From Alphaproteobacteria bacterium (lineage in GTDB: Bacteria; Pseudomonadota; Alphaproteobacteria; Rhodospirillales; WMHbin7): a stretch of DNA of 64,000 nucleotides. The notes under the pieces were generated by a model. It did not search any database. It saw only the letters and a list, made by a program, of their open reading frames with translations, and was not told the origin of the DNA. The number at the start of each line of letters is the position of its first letter. Position 1 is the first letter of the stretch. The position numbers were made by a program, and so were the translations under genes. The stretch spans positions 124,001 through 188,000 of the forward strand of contig JADGAX010000006.1 in the NCBI GenBank assembly GCA_015231795.1, in the 5' to 3' direction. This document shows, piece after piece, positions 8,155 through 15,164 of this stretch.

Positions 8155-8871
8155 ATGGAAGATGCCGATCAAGGGAACGGACAAGAATGTCAGACATGCC
8201 TGTACAACGCCTCGCCTCGCCCAGCCACATCACCTGAATACCCGGCAATCTGCAATTCTCTTTTGGATCTCCTGGGCGTTGGCGTCATCGTCTTTGCGGA
8301 TTCGAAGGCCGTTTATGTCAACCAGCAGGCGGATGAAATCCTTGCCAGCTGCGATGGGCTGCGGCTGGACGGTGGCGGCCGTTTGCGCGCGGCCAAGCCG
8401 GACGAAGACCGGGCGTTGCAGAATTTGCTTCGAACGCCGCACCATCCGTCAGCGGGCACGCAAGAGCGTGAGCGGTCCTCCCTGACGATTTCCAGGCATT
8501 CTGAAAAGCTGCCATACCCGATTACAATATCCCATTTGCCGATCGCAACGGGCCAGACGCAGCCCAGTCCAAGACAGGTTGCGGCATTCATCCGCGATCC
8601 AAACCATATCGGAACCATTGCGTGGGAGGCGGTCGCCGGAATCTTTGACCTAACGCCGACCGAGGCAAAACTGGTTCGCCACCTCGTCGAGGGCCATTCG
8701 CCTGAAGACGCCGCCAAGCTGATGGGCATCAATGTCAGCACGGCCAGATGGCATCTGAAGCAGATTTTTGAGAAAACGGCGACAAACCGACAAACCGAAC
8801 TCGTCCGCTTGATTCTTGGAATGGCGATGCCTTTGCGGTCGTTTGGAACTGTCGACATCCCTCCCAAATGA
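8155..8871 (+). CDS. LuxR-type transcriptional regulator
   Basis: A 238-residue regulator. The C-terminal helix-turn-helix (about residues 170-230) reads FDLTPTEAKLVRHLVEGHSP, then AAKLMGINVSTARWHLKQIF, the LuxR/NarL pattern. The N-terminal half contains a PAS-like stretch (GVGVIVFADSKAVYVNQQAD), a form seen in PAS-LuxR orphan regulators; no receiver domain is present. The ATG at 8155 has GGAG six bases upstream; an in-frame TTG at 8143 is less likely. It is the only regulator in the island, so it is a candidate for binding the shared palindromic motifs. Confidence 0.8.
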   Translation: MEDADQGNGQECQTCLYNASPRPATSPEYPAICNSLLDLLGVGVIVFADSKAVYVNQQADEILASCDGLRLDGGGRLRAAKPDEDRALQNLLRTPHHPSAGTQERERSSLTISRHSEKLPYPITISHLPIATGQTQPSPRQVAAFIRDPNHIGTIAWEAVAGIFDLTPTEAKLVRHLVEGHSPEDAAKLMGINVSTARWHLKQIFEKTATNRQTELVRLILGMAMPLRSFGTVDIPPK

Positions 8872-8875
8872 GGGG
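8860..8875. promoter_or_regulatory. shared palindromic motif, copy 3
   Basis: CCTCCCAAATGAGGGG matches copy 2 at 13 of 16 positions and lies 75 nt upstream of the small membrane protein gene at 8951. It overlaps the last codons of the LuxR gene. Confidence 0.45.
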
Positions 8876-8950
8876 ATCGCCTGCCTCACCCGTCTGCTTT
8901 CATTCACATAACTTGAAGCGATCCATCTAGAAAAGTAACGGGAGGAAAGG

Positions 8951-9085
8951 ATGGACTCTGGCGTTGTTGCGCTGCTTGCCGTCATTGGTGTGATCGGATA
9001 TCTCATCTATCGCAGAGTCAAGAATGGCCCTGATGGCTATAGCGATGACAGCGAAACTTTCCGCGACCATTGGGACCGGGATTGA
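8951..9085 (+). CDS. 44-residue single-pass membrane protein
   Basis: ATG at 8951 is preceded by a near-perfect RBS (GGAGG at 8941-8945). The product begins MDSGVVALLAVIGVIGYLIY, a single transmembrane helix, followed by a positively charged stop-transfer (RRVKNG) and an acidic tail ending DHWDRD. RBS quality, the textbook membrane topology and an upstream shared motif support a real gene. Function unknown. Confidence 0.65.
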   Translation: MDSGVVALLAVIGVIGYLIYRRVKNGPDGYSDDSETFRDHWDRD

Positions 9086-9087
9086 CG

Positions 9088-9471
9088 CTACCTGCAGGGT
9101 GATGCGCTCTCTGTGGAATAGCTGGCACAGCCCTGAAGCCTGTCAATCGTGATGGAAAGAACGCGGGGCGAAACGGCCGGATCGCCGCCGCAGACGTCAT
9201 CATGCTTCTCGCGGACATCGATTGTGTAATACCGGCTTGTTGCCTGGGGTGCTGCAACAAAAACCAAACACTGCGCGGAAATCTCAAGAACCGGCTTTTT
9301 TGTATAGGCCGCAAGCGCCAGATCAAGCGCCTGTTCCTCGTTACCGATGATGCGTCCCGTGCAGTATCGTTCCGAAGCCTGGCTTGCCCCACCCGTAGTC
9401 AGGAAAGCAAGGGCGAAGAGTCCAAGACCCTTCGCCCAAGTTTTCCCGCAATGTCTTTTCGGGGCCGTCAG
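9088..9471 (-). CDS. secreted cysteine-containing protein without a canonical start codon (possibly broken)
   Basis: A 127-codon open frame ending in TAG at 9088. It encodes a hydrophobic signal-like stretch (KGLGLFALAFLTTGGASQAS) followed by a mature part with five cysteines, including RYCTGRIIGNE, ISAQCLVF and DDVCGGDP. It lacks any ATG, GTG or TTG before the signal-like stretch. The only candidate is CTG at 9471, overlapping the stop of the lectin gene (CTGA). Either a CTG start coupled to the lectin gene, or a gene whose start was lost by a small indel. The coding character is convincing; the start is not. Confidence 0.5.
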   Translation of the reverse strand: MTAPKRHCGKTWAKGLGLFALAFLTTGGASQASERYCTGRIIGNEEQALDLALAAYTKKPVLEISAQCLVFVAAPQATSRYYTIDVREKHDDVCGGDPAVSPRVLSITIDRLQGCASYSTESASPCR

Positions 9472-10079
9472 TTTGCCCCGCCCATGGCGATGACATTGGC
9501 GCCGCCGATGGCGATGACATTCGCACCACCCATGGCAACGACATTGGCGCCGCCCATAGCGACGACATTGCCGCCGCTGCTTGCCAACTTCTGATTTATG
9601 GCGCTAGCCTTCTGCTGGACGTCGGCCGGAAGACTGCCCAAGGGCTGCATCTGCCCCTTCCTGAATTTCTGATTGATGCCGCCATGACATTTCCAGGCAA
9701 TGATCTGTGAACCAGCCCGGTCTGCCTGGCCTTTTACATCCATGCACCAGCCTTCTTCATTATTGACCTGGCCGCCGCTCATCGCCCACTTCTGGCTCTT
9801 TTTATTCGGGTCGCAGGATTGAACGGCAAGCGACCTCCCCTCGCCTTGGCTTTCCACGCAACGCCCATTCATCATCAGCGGACCATAGCCGTTAAAGGAA
9901 ACTTGCTGATTCGAGCCGCCATGGCAGTTCCAGAGAATCAGATCGCTTCCACCGCCGCGCACATCGACGCACATGGCGGATGGCATGCCCGTGCCCATAA
10001 AGAATGTTTCAGCCAGTGCGGGCGCGGCGCTCAGGCTTGTCGCAAGGGCCGCCAACATAATGACCAGTGACTTTCTCAT
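9468..10079 (-). CDS. secreted ricin B-type lectin domain protein with a C-terminal octapeptide repeat
   Basis: A 203-residue protein with signal peptide MRKSLVIMLAALATSLSAAP (cleavage near ALAET). The mature part is a beta-trefoil of the ricin B type: MCVDVRGGGSDLILWNCHGG, then a CVESQGEGRSLAVQSCD lobe, then WCMDVKGQADRAGSQIIAWK and CHGGINQKF. These carry the repeated C-D-V and Q-x-W/F signatures. The last about 35 residues are four copies of NVVAMGGA-type octapeptides. The fold binds sugars in many proteins; ligand unknown. The start has upstream GGAGG in reverse orientation (10088-10094 region). Confidence 0.85.
   Translation of the reverse strand: MRKSLVIMLAALATSLSAAPALAETFFMGTGMPSAMCVDVRGGGSDLILWNCHGGSNQQVSFNGYGPLMMNGRCVESQGEGRSLAVQSCDPNKKSQKWAMSGGQVNNEEGWCMDVKGQADRAGSQIIAWKCHGGINQKFRKGQMQPLGSLPADVQQKASAINQKLASSGGNVVAMGGANVVAMGGANVIAIGGANVIAMGGAN
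9481..9576. repeat. four tandem 24-bp units encoding NVxAxGGA
   Basis: Units at 9481-9504, 9505-9528, 9529-9552 and 9553-9576 are about 80-90 percent alike and in frame with the lectin gene. They form its extreme C terminus. Confidence 0.9.
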
Positions 10080-10137
10080 TGCCGATAACCTCCGAGTTTG
10101 TTGATCTCCTCATAAAAGCAGTTGAAGTTACAGCGCG

Positions 10138-10155
10138 CCCCTCCAAAATTAGAGG
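10138..10155. promoter_or_regulatory. possible fourth, degenerate copy of the shared palindromic motif
   Basis: CCCCTCCAAAATTAGAGG resembles the copies at 4745, 7422 and 8860 but needs a one-base gap to align. It ends exactly 71 nt before the start of the gene at 10227, the same spacing as the better copies, and 58 nt before the divergent lectin gene. Confidence 0.35.
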
Positions 10156-10226
10156 CGTGCATGACGCTGGCGCAGATAACATGGCTAGTCGAAAGTTGCT
10201 GCCCACTGGATGCCAGGGAAAGTTTG

Positions 10227-10640
10227 ATGACCAGCACAAACCTTGTTTTCGCCGCAACCATTCTAGCCTGTGCAACCACGGAATCGCTTGCCGGTCCCAA
10301 GGGCATCGTCACAAGCTATGAAGCTGTCTTTGAGGGTGAGATGCATGACCGCAGCGCGGATCAGAAGCACTCGTTGCGACTGGTCATGCGTCAAGATGGC
10401 GAAAGGCTTGAAGCCAGAACGGATAGTTCTGCTTCCGGCATGCTGAAAGGCTGGCGAAGAAATGGCTTATGCAGCTTGAAGGGCCGGATTGAAGGAGTCT
10501 ATCTGGTGCTTTTGGGGGACTGTTCCGACAAAAGCTATAAGGGCAACTTTACGCAAATTGTAGAAGGCGGGAATCTGGAGGGGGTCTTCCAGTTGGAAGC
10601 CGTCTCTGGAAATCTAAAGCCTGTTTCAGCCCGAAAGTGA
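10227..10640 (+). CDS. secreted hypothetical protein
   Basis: About 137 residues beginning MTSTNLVFAATILACATTES, a signal peptide with a weak lipobox (ILAC). The mature part is strand-rich with GEMHDRSADQKHSLRLVMRQ and two cysteines (LCSLKG, GDCSDK), typical of small periplasmic beta-barrel proteins. The ATG at 10227 has AGGGA seven bases upstream; the frame runs back to 10122. Not recognised. It is the last gene of the putative island. Confidence 0.65.
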   Translation: MTSTNLVFAATILACATTESLAGPKGIVTSYEAVFEGEMHDRSADQKHSLRLVMRQDGERLEARTDSSASGMLKGWRRNGLCSLKGRIEGVYLVLLGDCSDKSYKGNFTQIVEGGNLEGVFQLEAVSGNLKPVSARK

Positions 10641-10681
10641 GAAAGCCGCAGAAATCCATGCTTTCTACGCATGGACTGCGC

Positions 10682-10698
10682 CTCATCGGCTCCACCAT
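10682..10698. repeat. 17-bp copy of the tRNA-Ala 3' end (candidate attachment site)
   Basis: CTCATCGGCTCCACCAT is identical to 3899-3915, which covers the end of the T arm, the acceptor strand and CCA of tRNA-Ala. No tRNA precedes it here. Immediately downstream, GCCCCA and TGGGGC can pair and may be the remnant of the original tRNA terminator. Confidence 0.75.
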
Positions 10699-10841
10699 CA
10701 TTTCCTTCAATGTAGCGGCACCCGTTCGGGTAGGCCCCACCCTGACCGGCTGGGGCGGTTGATTCTTTCCATCAAAGGCGCATGCTGAATTTACGAATTG
10801 AGACCGGATAACCGGCTCGGACATCCTGGGAGGAGTGAATA

Positions 10842-11276
10842 ATGACCATTGAAGCGATTCTGCGCACAAAGGGCAAAGACGTTTTCACGCTGCGCCCTGA
10901 AAGTTCGGTTGGCGACGCGACGGCCCTGTTGGCCAGCAAGCGCATCGGCGCCGTTGTGGTTTGCGATTCCAAAGGCCGCATCATGGGCATGCTGTCCGAG
11001 CGCGATATCGTGCGCGGCATGAGCCAGTATGGCAAAAGCGTCTATGACATGCCGGTGCGCAATCTGATGAGCAGCCCCGTGACCACCTGCTCGCCCAAGG
11101 ATAGCGTGAAGAAGATGACCAGCCTGATGAACAGCAAGCGTTTTCGCCACCTGCCGGTGGTCGATAACGACGAGTTGATCGGCATCGTTTCCATCGGCGA
11201 CCTGGTCGGCGCCAGAATCAGCCATGCCGAGATGGAAATGGGCGTTCTGAAAGACATCGCCTTCGCCAGACGCTAA
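10842..11276 (+). CDS. CBS-domain pair protein
   Basis: A 144-residue soluble protein with two CBS motifs. The first is about residues 8-58 (VGDATALLASKRIGAVVVCD, then GRIMGMLSERDIVRG); the second about 75-130 (DSVKKMTSLMNSKRFRHLPV, then LIGIVSIGDLVGARI). Stand-alone CBS pairs bind adenine nucleotides and act as energy sensors, but the partner cannot be inferred. RBS GGGAGGAG precedes the ATG. It lies just outside the island. Confidence 0.93.
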   Translation: MTIEAILRTKGKDVFTLRPESSVGDATALLASKRIGAVVVCDSKGRIMGMLSERDIVRGMSQYGKSVYDMPVRNLMSSPVTTCSPKDSVKKMTSLMNSKRFRHLPVVDNDELIGIVSIGDLVGARISHAEMEMGVLKDIAFARR

Positions 11277-11288
11277 GGCCCGCCGCCT

Positions 11289-11316
11289 CCCCTGCCAGGA
11301 TCAGCCCCGGCAGGGG
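11289..11316 (+). terminator. hairpin after the CBS gene
   Basis: CCCCTGCC (11289-11296) pairs with GGCAGGGG (11309-11316). The following T-rich stretch is weak (GGATTTTAT), so termination may be partial. Confidence 0.5.
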
Positions 11317-11395
11317 AACAGGGTGGATTTTATACCCTGCAAGAGGGTTGCAGCCTGGGAAGAGCTGAGCTAAAGTCCGCGCCCGCTCATAAGCC

Positions 11396-11485
11396 GGAAG
11401 GGTGGCAGAGTGGTCGATCGCACCGCACTCGAAATGCGGCGTACCCGTAAGGGTACCGGGAGTTCGAATCTCCCCCCTTCCGCCA
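11396..11485 (+). tRNA. tRNA-Ser (anticodon CGA)
   Basis: A 90-nt gene with a long variable arm (GTACCCGTAAGGGTACC), typical of serine tRNAs. Acceptor strands GGAAGGG/CCCTTCC, discriminator G, encoded CCA. The anticodon stem CCGCA/TGCGG encloses CTCGAAA, giving anticodon CGA, which reads TCG. Confidence 0.96.
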
Positions 11486-11489
11486 TCTC

Positions 11490-11675
11490 CTACTTCACTT
11501 TGGCTCTGGCTTCGGCCAGGGCGGCATAGGCGGCGCGGGTCTTTTCGGCCACCTCCAGAATGCGTTCCCAGCCCAGCGGCAGCTCCTCGGAGAGATCGTG
11601 CAATTCCATTTTGGCGGCAACCGCCCGGGCCGACAGTTTGCGGATTTCATCCTTCAGCGCAGCATTCTCGTCCAT
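11490..11675 (-). CDS. CCE_0567/DUF683-like small helical protein
   Basis: A 61-residue all-helical protein: DEIRKLSARAVAAKMELHDL then EELPLGWERILEVAEKTRAA. The pattern matches the CCE_0567-type (DUF683, Rop-like) proteins that normally sit in nif clusters next to nifX and are reported as small metal-binding helical hairpins. No nif gene is in this window. Its stop lies four bases from the 3' end of the convergent tRNA-Ser gene. Identification is from memory of the family pattern. Confidence 0.7.
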   Translation of the reverse strand: MDENAALKDEIRKLSARAVAAKMELHDLSEELPLGWERILEVAEKTRAAYAALAEARAKVK

Positions 11676-11892
11676 GTTTTCACGGCCTCACCTTTGTCTC
11701 AAAGACAGGAATGCAAAGCGCCTGCCATAGTCAGTCCATTGATTTTAAAAGATTTTCAAAAGCAACCTGCGTCACATTCCCGACAAACCTGACGCCAGGG
11801 CGCTCTTGGCGGAAAAATGGCATTGAAATCGCCAACAATTTGCCCGCTGCTCAGGAAATGTCCTATAACGGGGGCAGTTGGGGTCAAGCCGC

Positions 11893-13950
11893 ATGAAGCC
11901 TCTCATGTCAAAAGACGCATCGCCGCACATACCGGCTCGCCGCCTGGCGTTGCTGACGGGAATGCTGTTCGCGCTGGCCTTCAACATCCTGCTGGGCGCT
12001 TGGCTGATCGGCCTTTACCAATCGATGCTGGAGAGGGGACGGGCCACCGCCGAAGGCTTGATCGCCGTCTTCAGAACCCATACCGAAAGGATTCTGGGCG
12101 AAATCGACCGCACGGCGCTGGAATTCAGGAACTTTCCCGTAAAGCTCGACCCAAGCGAGCTTGAGCGGATCATGCTCTACAAGCGGGAACAACAACCGGC
12201 CATCTTGAACATCTTCCGCCTGAATGCGCGCGGAGAAATCACGACCTGGACCGGCGGGGACTGGCGGCCCGAAGTGTCGGACCGCCCCTATTTCACCAAA
12301 CATCGCGACAATCCTGAACTCGAGCGTTTCGTCGATGGCCCGCTGCGCTCCCGTCTTTCGCCCACGAAATGGTTTTTAAGCCTTAGCCATGGCGTTAAAA
12401 CGCCAAGGGGCGCCTTCGACGGCTCGATCGTCGTCACGATCGATCTGGTCAATCTGGCGCAGGAATACCAAGCCATTCTGGATACGCCCGGCGCCTCGGT
12501 CGTCATGACGGATTTGAAGGGGCGCGTTCTGATGCGCCAGCCCGAGGTGGAAGGTGCTGTGGGCACCATACTTCCCTCCTTCCAGGGAAGAGAAAACGGC
12601 TATCCGGAATTGACGCATTGGACAGCCCTTTCGCCCATCGACCGGCAGGAGCGACTGATCGCCTTTCGCAATCTGCCGGGCTATCCGCTGAGCATCGGCG
12701 TCACGCTGCTTAAAAGCAAAGTCCTGAGCGGCTGGTACACCTACCTTGCCCTGGCCCTATTTCTGTCGCTGGCCGTGACCTCGGCCACGTTCCTGGCCAG
12801 TCGGCGCATCGCAGGCTCGTTGGCCAGGCGCGAGCACGCCATTCGGCGCCTGCGCGAAAGCCGCGCCATCGTCACCGCCCAGCTTCAGTACCAGCAGACA
12901 TTGCTCAACGCCATTCCGGTTCCCATCGCGACCAGCGACACCAATGGCGTCTTCATCCAGTGCAACAACGCCTTTTTGCGCTGGACCGGCCATTCGGTCA
13001 CCGAAGTCCTGGGCCGAACCTGCCAGGACATTCTGCCCGCCAACGTCGTCGAGAAATACCGGCAGAGTTTCGAAGATCTGTTGGACGCTGGCGGACAAAT
13101 TCAGTTCGAGACAGCCTGGGCGGATCGGCATGGCACCGAGCGCAGGGCCGTGGTCTATCGCACGGCGCATCAGGGCATTGAAAGGCTGGGATCGGCGGTC
13201 ATCAGCATCGTCATCGACGTCACCTCGCAAAAACAGATCGAGGACGAGTTGAAGCGCTCGAACGCCGAGCTTGAGCAGTTTTCCTACGCCATCTCGCACG
13301 ATCTACAGGAACCCTTGCGCATGGTCTCCAGCTATCTGGCGCTGGTGGAGCGGCGCTACAAGCAGGTGCTGGACAAGGACGGGCTGGAATTCATCGACTT
13401 CGCCGTCGATGGCGCCAAGCGGATGAGCGGCATGATTCAAGGCCTGCTTGAATATTCCCGCGTCAACCGCAAGGGCCAAAGTTTCCGCCCCGTCGATCTG
13501 GCCCAAGCCGCGCAGGACGCCATGGTCAATCTGGCCCTGGCGATCAGCGAAAGCGCAGGCACGGTCGATGTGCAAAGCCTGCCCACGGTCAATGGAGATC
13601 CGGGACAATTGATGCGCCTGATGCAAAACCTGATCGGCAACGCGCTGAAATACCGAAAGCCCGACGAGCCGCCAAAAGTGACCATCTCGTCGGCGCGCCA
13701 AGACGATCACTGGACGATCACGGTGGCCGACAACGGCATCGGCATCGCGCCGGAAAATACCGACCGTCTGTTCAAAGTGTTCCAGCGCCTGCATTCCAGA
13801 ACGCAATATGAAGGCTTCGGCATCGGACTGGCCGTGTGTCGGCGCATCGTCGAACGCCATGGCGGGCGCATCTGGGTGGAAAGCGAAACCGGGCAAGGAT
13901 CGCGCTTCATCTTCACCCTGCCCGCTTTGCCCAAAGCCGCCGATGCCTGA
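11893..13950 (+). CDS. membrane-bound PAS histidine kinase
   Basis: About 685 residues. TM1 (LALLTGMLFALAFNILLGAW), an extracytoplasmic PDC/Cache-like domain (about 40-275, with SDRPYFTKHRDNPELERFVD), TM2 (YLALALFLSLAVTSATFLAS), a PAS domain (about 345-440), a HisKA motif of the phytochrome-like type (ISHDLQEPLRMVSSYL), then HATPase boxes LMQNLIGNALKY, VADNGIGI and GFGIGLAVC. No response regulator adjoins it, so the partner is unknown. The ATG at 11893 is preferred to the TTG at 11878. The 3' end overlaps mutM by 8 nt. Confidence 0.88.
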   Translation: MKPLMSKDASPHIPARRLALLTGMLFALAFNILLGAWLIGLYQSMLERGRATAEGLIAVFRTHTERILGEIDRTALEFRNFPVKLDPSELERIMLYKREQQPAILNIFRLNARGEITTWTGGDWRPEVSDRPYFTKHRDNPELERFVDGPLRSRLSPTKWFLSLSHGVKTPRGAFDGSIVVTIDLVNLAQEYQAILDTPGASVVMTDLKGRVLMRQPEVEGAVGTILPSFQGRENGYPELTHWTALSPIDRQERLIAFRNLPGYPLSIGVTLLKSKVLSGWYTYLALALFLSLAVTSATFLASRRIAGSLARREHAIRRLRESRAIVTAQLQYQQTLLNAIPVPIATSDTNGVFIQCNNAFLRWTGHSVTEVLGRTCQDILPANVVEKYRQSFEDLLDAGGQIQFETAWADRHGTERRAVVYRTAHQGIERLGSAVISIVIDVTSQKQIEDELKRSNAELEQFSYAISHDLQEPLRMVSSYLALVERRYKQVLDKDGLEFIDFAVDGAKRMSGMIQGLLEYSRVNRKGQSFRPVDLAQAAQDAMVNLALAISESAGTVDVQSLPTVNGDPGQLMRLMQNLIGNALKYRKPDEPPKVTISSARQDDHWTITVADNGIGIAPENTDRLFKVFQRLHSRTQYEGFGIGLAVCRRIVERHGGRIWVESETGQGSRFIFTLPALPKAADA

Positions 13951-14770
13951 ACTGCCCGAGGTCGAGACGGTCGCCCGCGGCCTAGCCAAGATTCTTGAAG
14001 GCAAGACGATTGAAAAAGCCTTGGTGCGCAGGCCCGATTTGCGCCTGCCCTTTCCAAAGGGCCTGGCCGCCAAGCTGAAGGGGCTTCGCGTCCTTCATAT
14101 CGGCAGGCGAGCCAAATATGTCCTGATGCATCTTTCAAATGATCTTGTGCTGCTGATCCATCTTGGCATGTCGGGGCGCATTCTTCTGGGGCAAGGAACG
14201 GTTCCCACGGGCAAGCACGCCCATTTCGTCTTGCTGATGCAAGACGGCGCCTGGGCCTGTTTGGAAGATCCCAGAAGGTTCGGCTGCGTCGATCTACTCG
14301 ATGCCGACAGCCAAGACAGGCATCCGCTGTTGGCAGGGCTTGGCCCCGAGCCGTTCGATTCGAAACTGGACGCCCGGTTTTTCATGCAGCGGCTGGCCCG
14401 CAAGAAGGGGCCGATCAAGCCCGCCTTGATGGATCAGGCGCTGATCGCCGGGATCGGCAATATTTACGCTTCGGAAGCGCTGTATCGCGCCCGACTGTCG
14501 CCGGAGCGACCCTGCAACAGCCTGACGGAACAGGAATGCGAAGCCCTGCTGCAGGCCCTGCGCCAAGTGCTGGAAGAGGCCATCGCCAGCGGCGGCTCGA
14601 CCTTGCGCGATCATGTGCGCCCGGATGGGGAATTGGGCTATTTCCAGCATCATTTCGCCGTTTACGCTAGGCAAGGAGACCCATGCCCCCGCTGCAAGTC
14701 AAAAGCCAAGATCCAGCGCATCTTGCAAGCGGGCCGCAGCAGCTTCTATTGCCAGCGCTGTCAGCGGTAA
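13943..14770 (+). CDS. mutM: formamidopyrimidine-DNA glycosylase
   Basis: A 275-residue base-excision repair enzyme removing oxidised purines such as 8-oxoguanine. The N terminus MPELPEVETVARGLAKILEG carries the catalytic Pro2 and Glu3. The helix-two-turn-helix contains LMDQALIAGIGNIYASEAL, and the C-terminal zinc finger is CPRCKSK...FYCQRCQR. The start was set at the ATG giving MPELPEVE although the frame is open further upstream. It overlaps the kinase gene by 8 nt. Confidence 0.97.
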   Translation: MPELPEVETVARGLAKILEGKTIEKALVRRPDLRLPFPKGLAAKLKGLRVLHIGRRAKYVLMHLSNDLVLLIHLGMSGRILLGQGTVPTGKHAHFVLLMQDGAWACLEDPRRFGCVDLLDADSQDRHPLLAGLGPEPFDSKLDARFFMQRLARKKGPIKPALMDQALIAGIGNIYASEALYRARLSPERPCNSLTEQECEALLQALRQVLEEAIASGGSTLRDHVRPDGELGYFQHHFAVYARQGDPCPRCKSKAKIQRILQAGRSSFYCQRCQR

Positions 14771-14784
14771 GGTAGAAACAGGGC

Positions 14785-15144
14785 ATGAAATGGCTTGCCC
14801 TTCCCGCCCTGCTTCTCGCCCTCAGCGCCCCGGCACTGGCCGAAGGCGGTTTTTTGTCCGGCATCAGCGATCTGCCCCTGATGCAGGGCTTAAGCGAAGA
14901 CGCGCAGGCGGCCTTGGTGTTTGAAACGCCCGAGGGACGCATCGCCCAATTCGCCGCCAAAGGCCAGGTTTCGCCAGACAGCATCCGGCGCTTTTACGGC
15001 GACACCCTGCCCGAACTGGGATGGACGCCCAAGGGCCAGGGCCGCTTCTGGCGCGAGAAGGAAGAACTGCGCTTGATCGTAAAATCGCTTCCAGCAGGCC
15101 ATTCAGAAGCCCGCTTCGAACTGACGCCCATTAAATCCAAATAA
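14785..15144 (+). CDS. secreted hypothetical protein
   Basis: A 119-residue protein with a clear signal peptide ([20 protein letters not shown]). The mature part contains [20 protein letters not shown] and [20 protein letters not shown], which suggests a small alpha/beta domain of the type seen in periplasmic proteins with a repeated YxxxLPxxGW pattern. It starts 14 nt after mutM and 20 nt before the enoyl-CoA hydratase gene, so it is probably in the same transcript. Function unknown. Confidence 0.75.
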   Translation: MKWLALPALLLALSAPALAEGGFLSGISDLPLMQGLSEDAQAALVFETPEGRIAQFAAKGQVSPDSIRRFYGDTLPELGWTPKGQGRFWREKEELRLIVKSLPAGHSEARFELTPIKSK

Positions 15145-15164
15145 AAACCACCAGGAGATACGCC

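Larger units (their letters stand above)
3839..10698. mobile_element. putative tRNA-Ala-bounded genomic island, no integrase seen
   Basis: The 3' end of tRNA-Ala (3899-3915) recurs exactly as 17 bp at 10682-10698, the classical footprint of integration into a tRNA 3' end. The enclosed 6.8 kb is visibly more AT-rich than its flanks and holds mostly secreted proteins, lipoproteins and proteins of unknown function. No tyrosine recombinase, transposase or phage gene is present, so the element would be decayed or mobilised in trans. Chance repetition of 17 bp next to a composition change is unlikely but not excluded. Confidence 0.6.

Noticed and set aside
11402-11896. Plus-strand frame of 164 codons beginning in tRNA-Ser
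   Set aside because: Starts inside the tRNA and opposes the CCE_0567-like gene; not protein-like.
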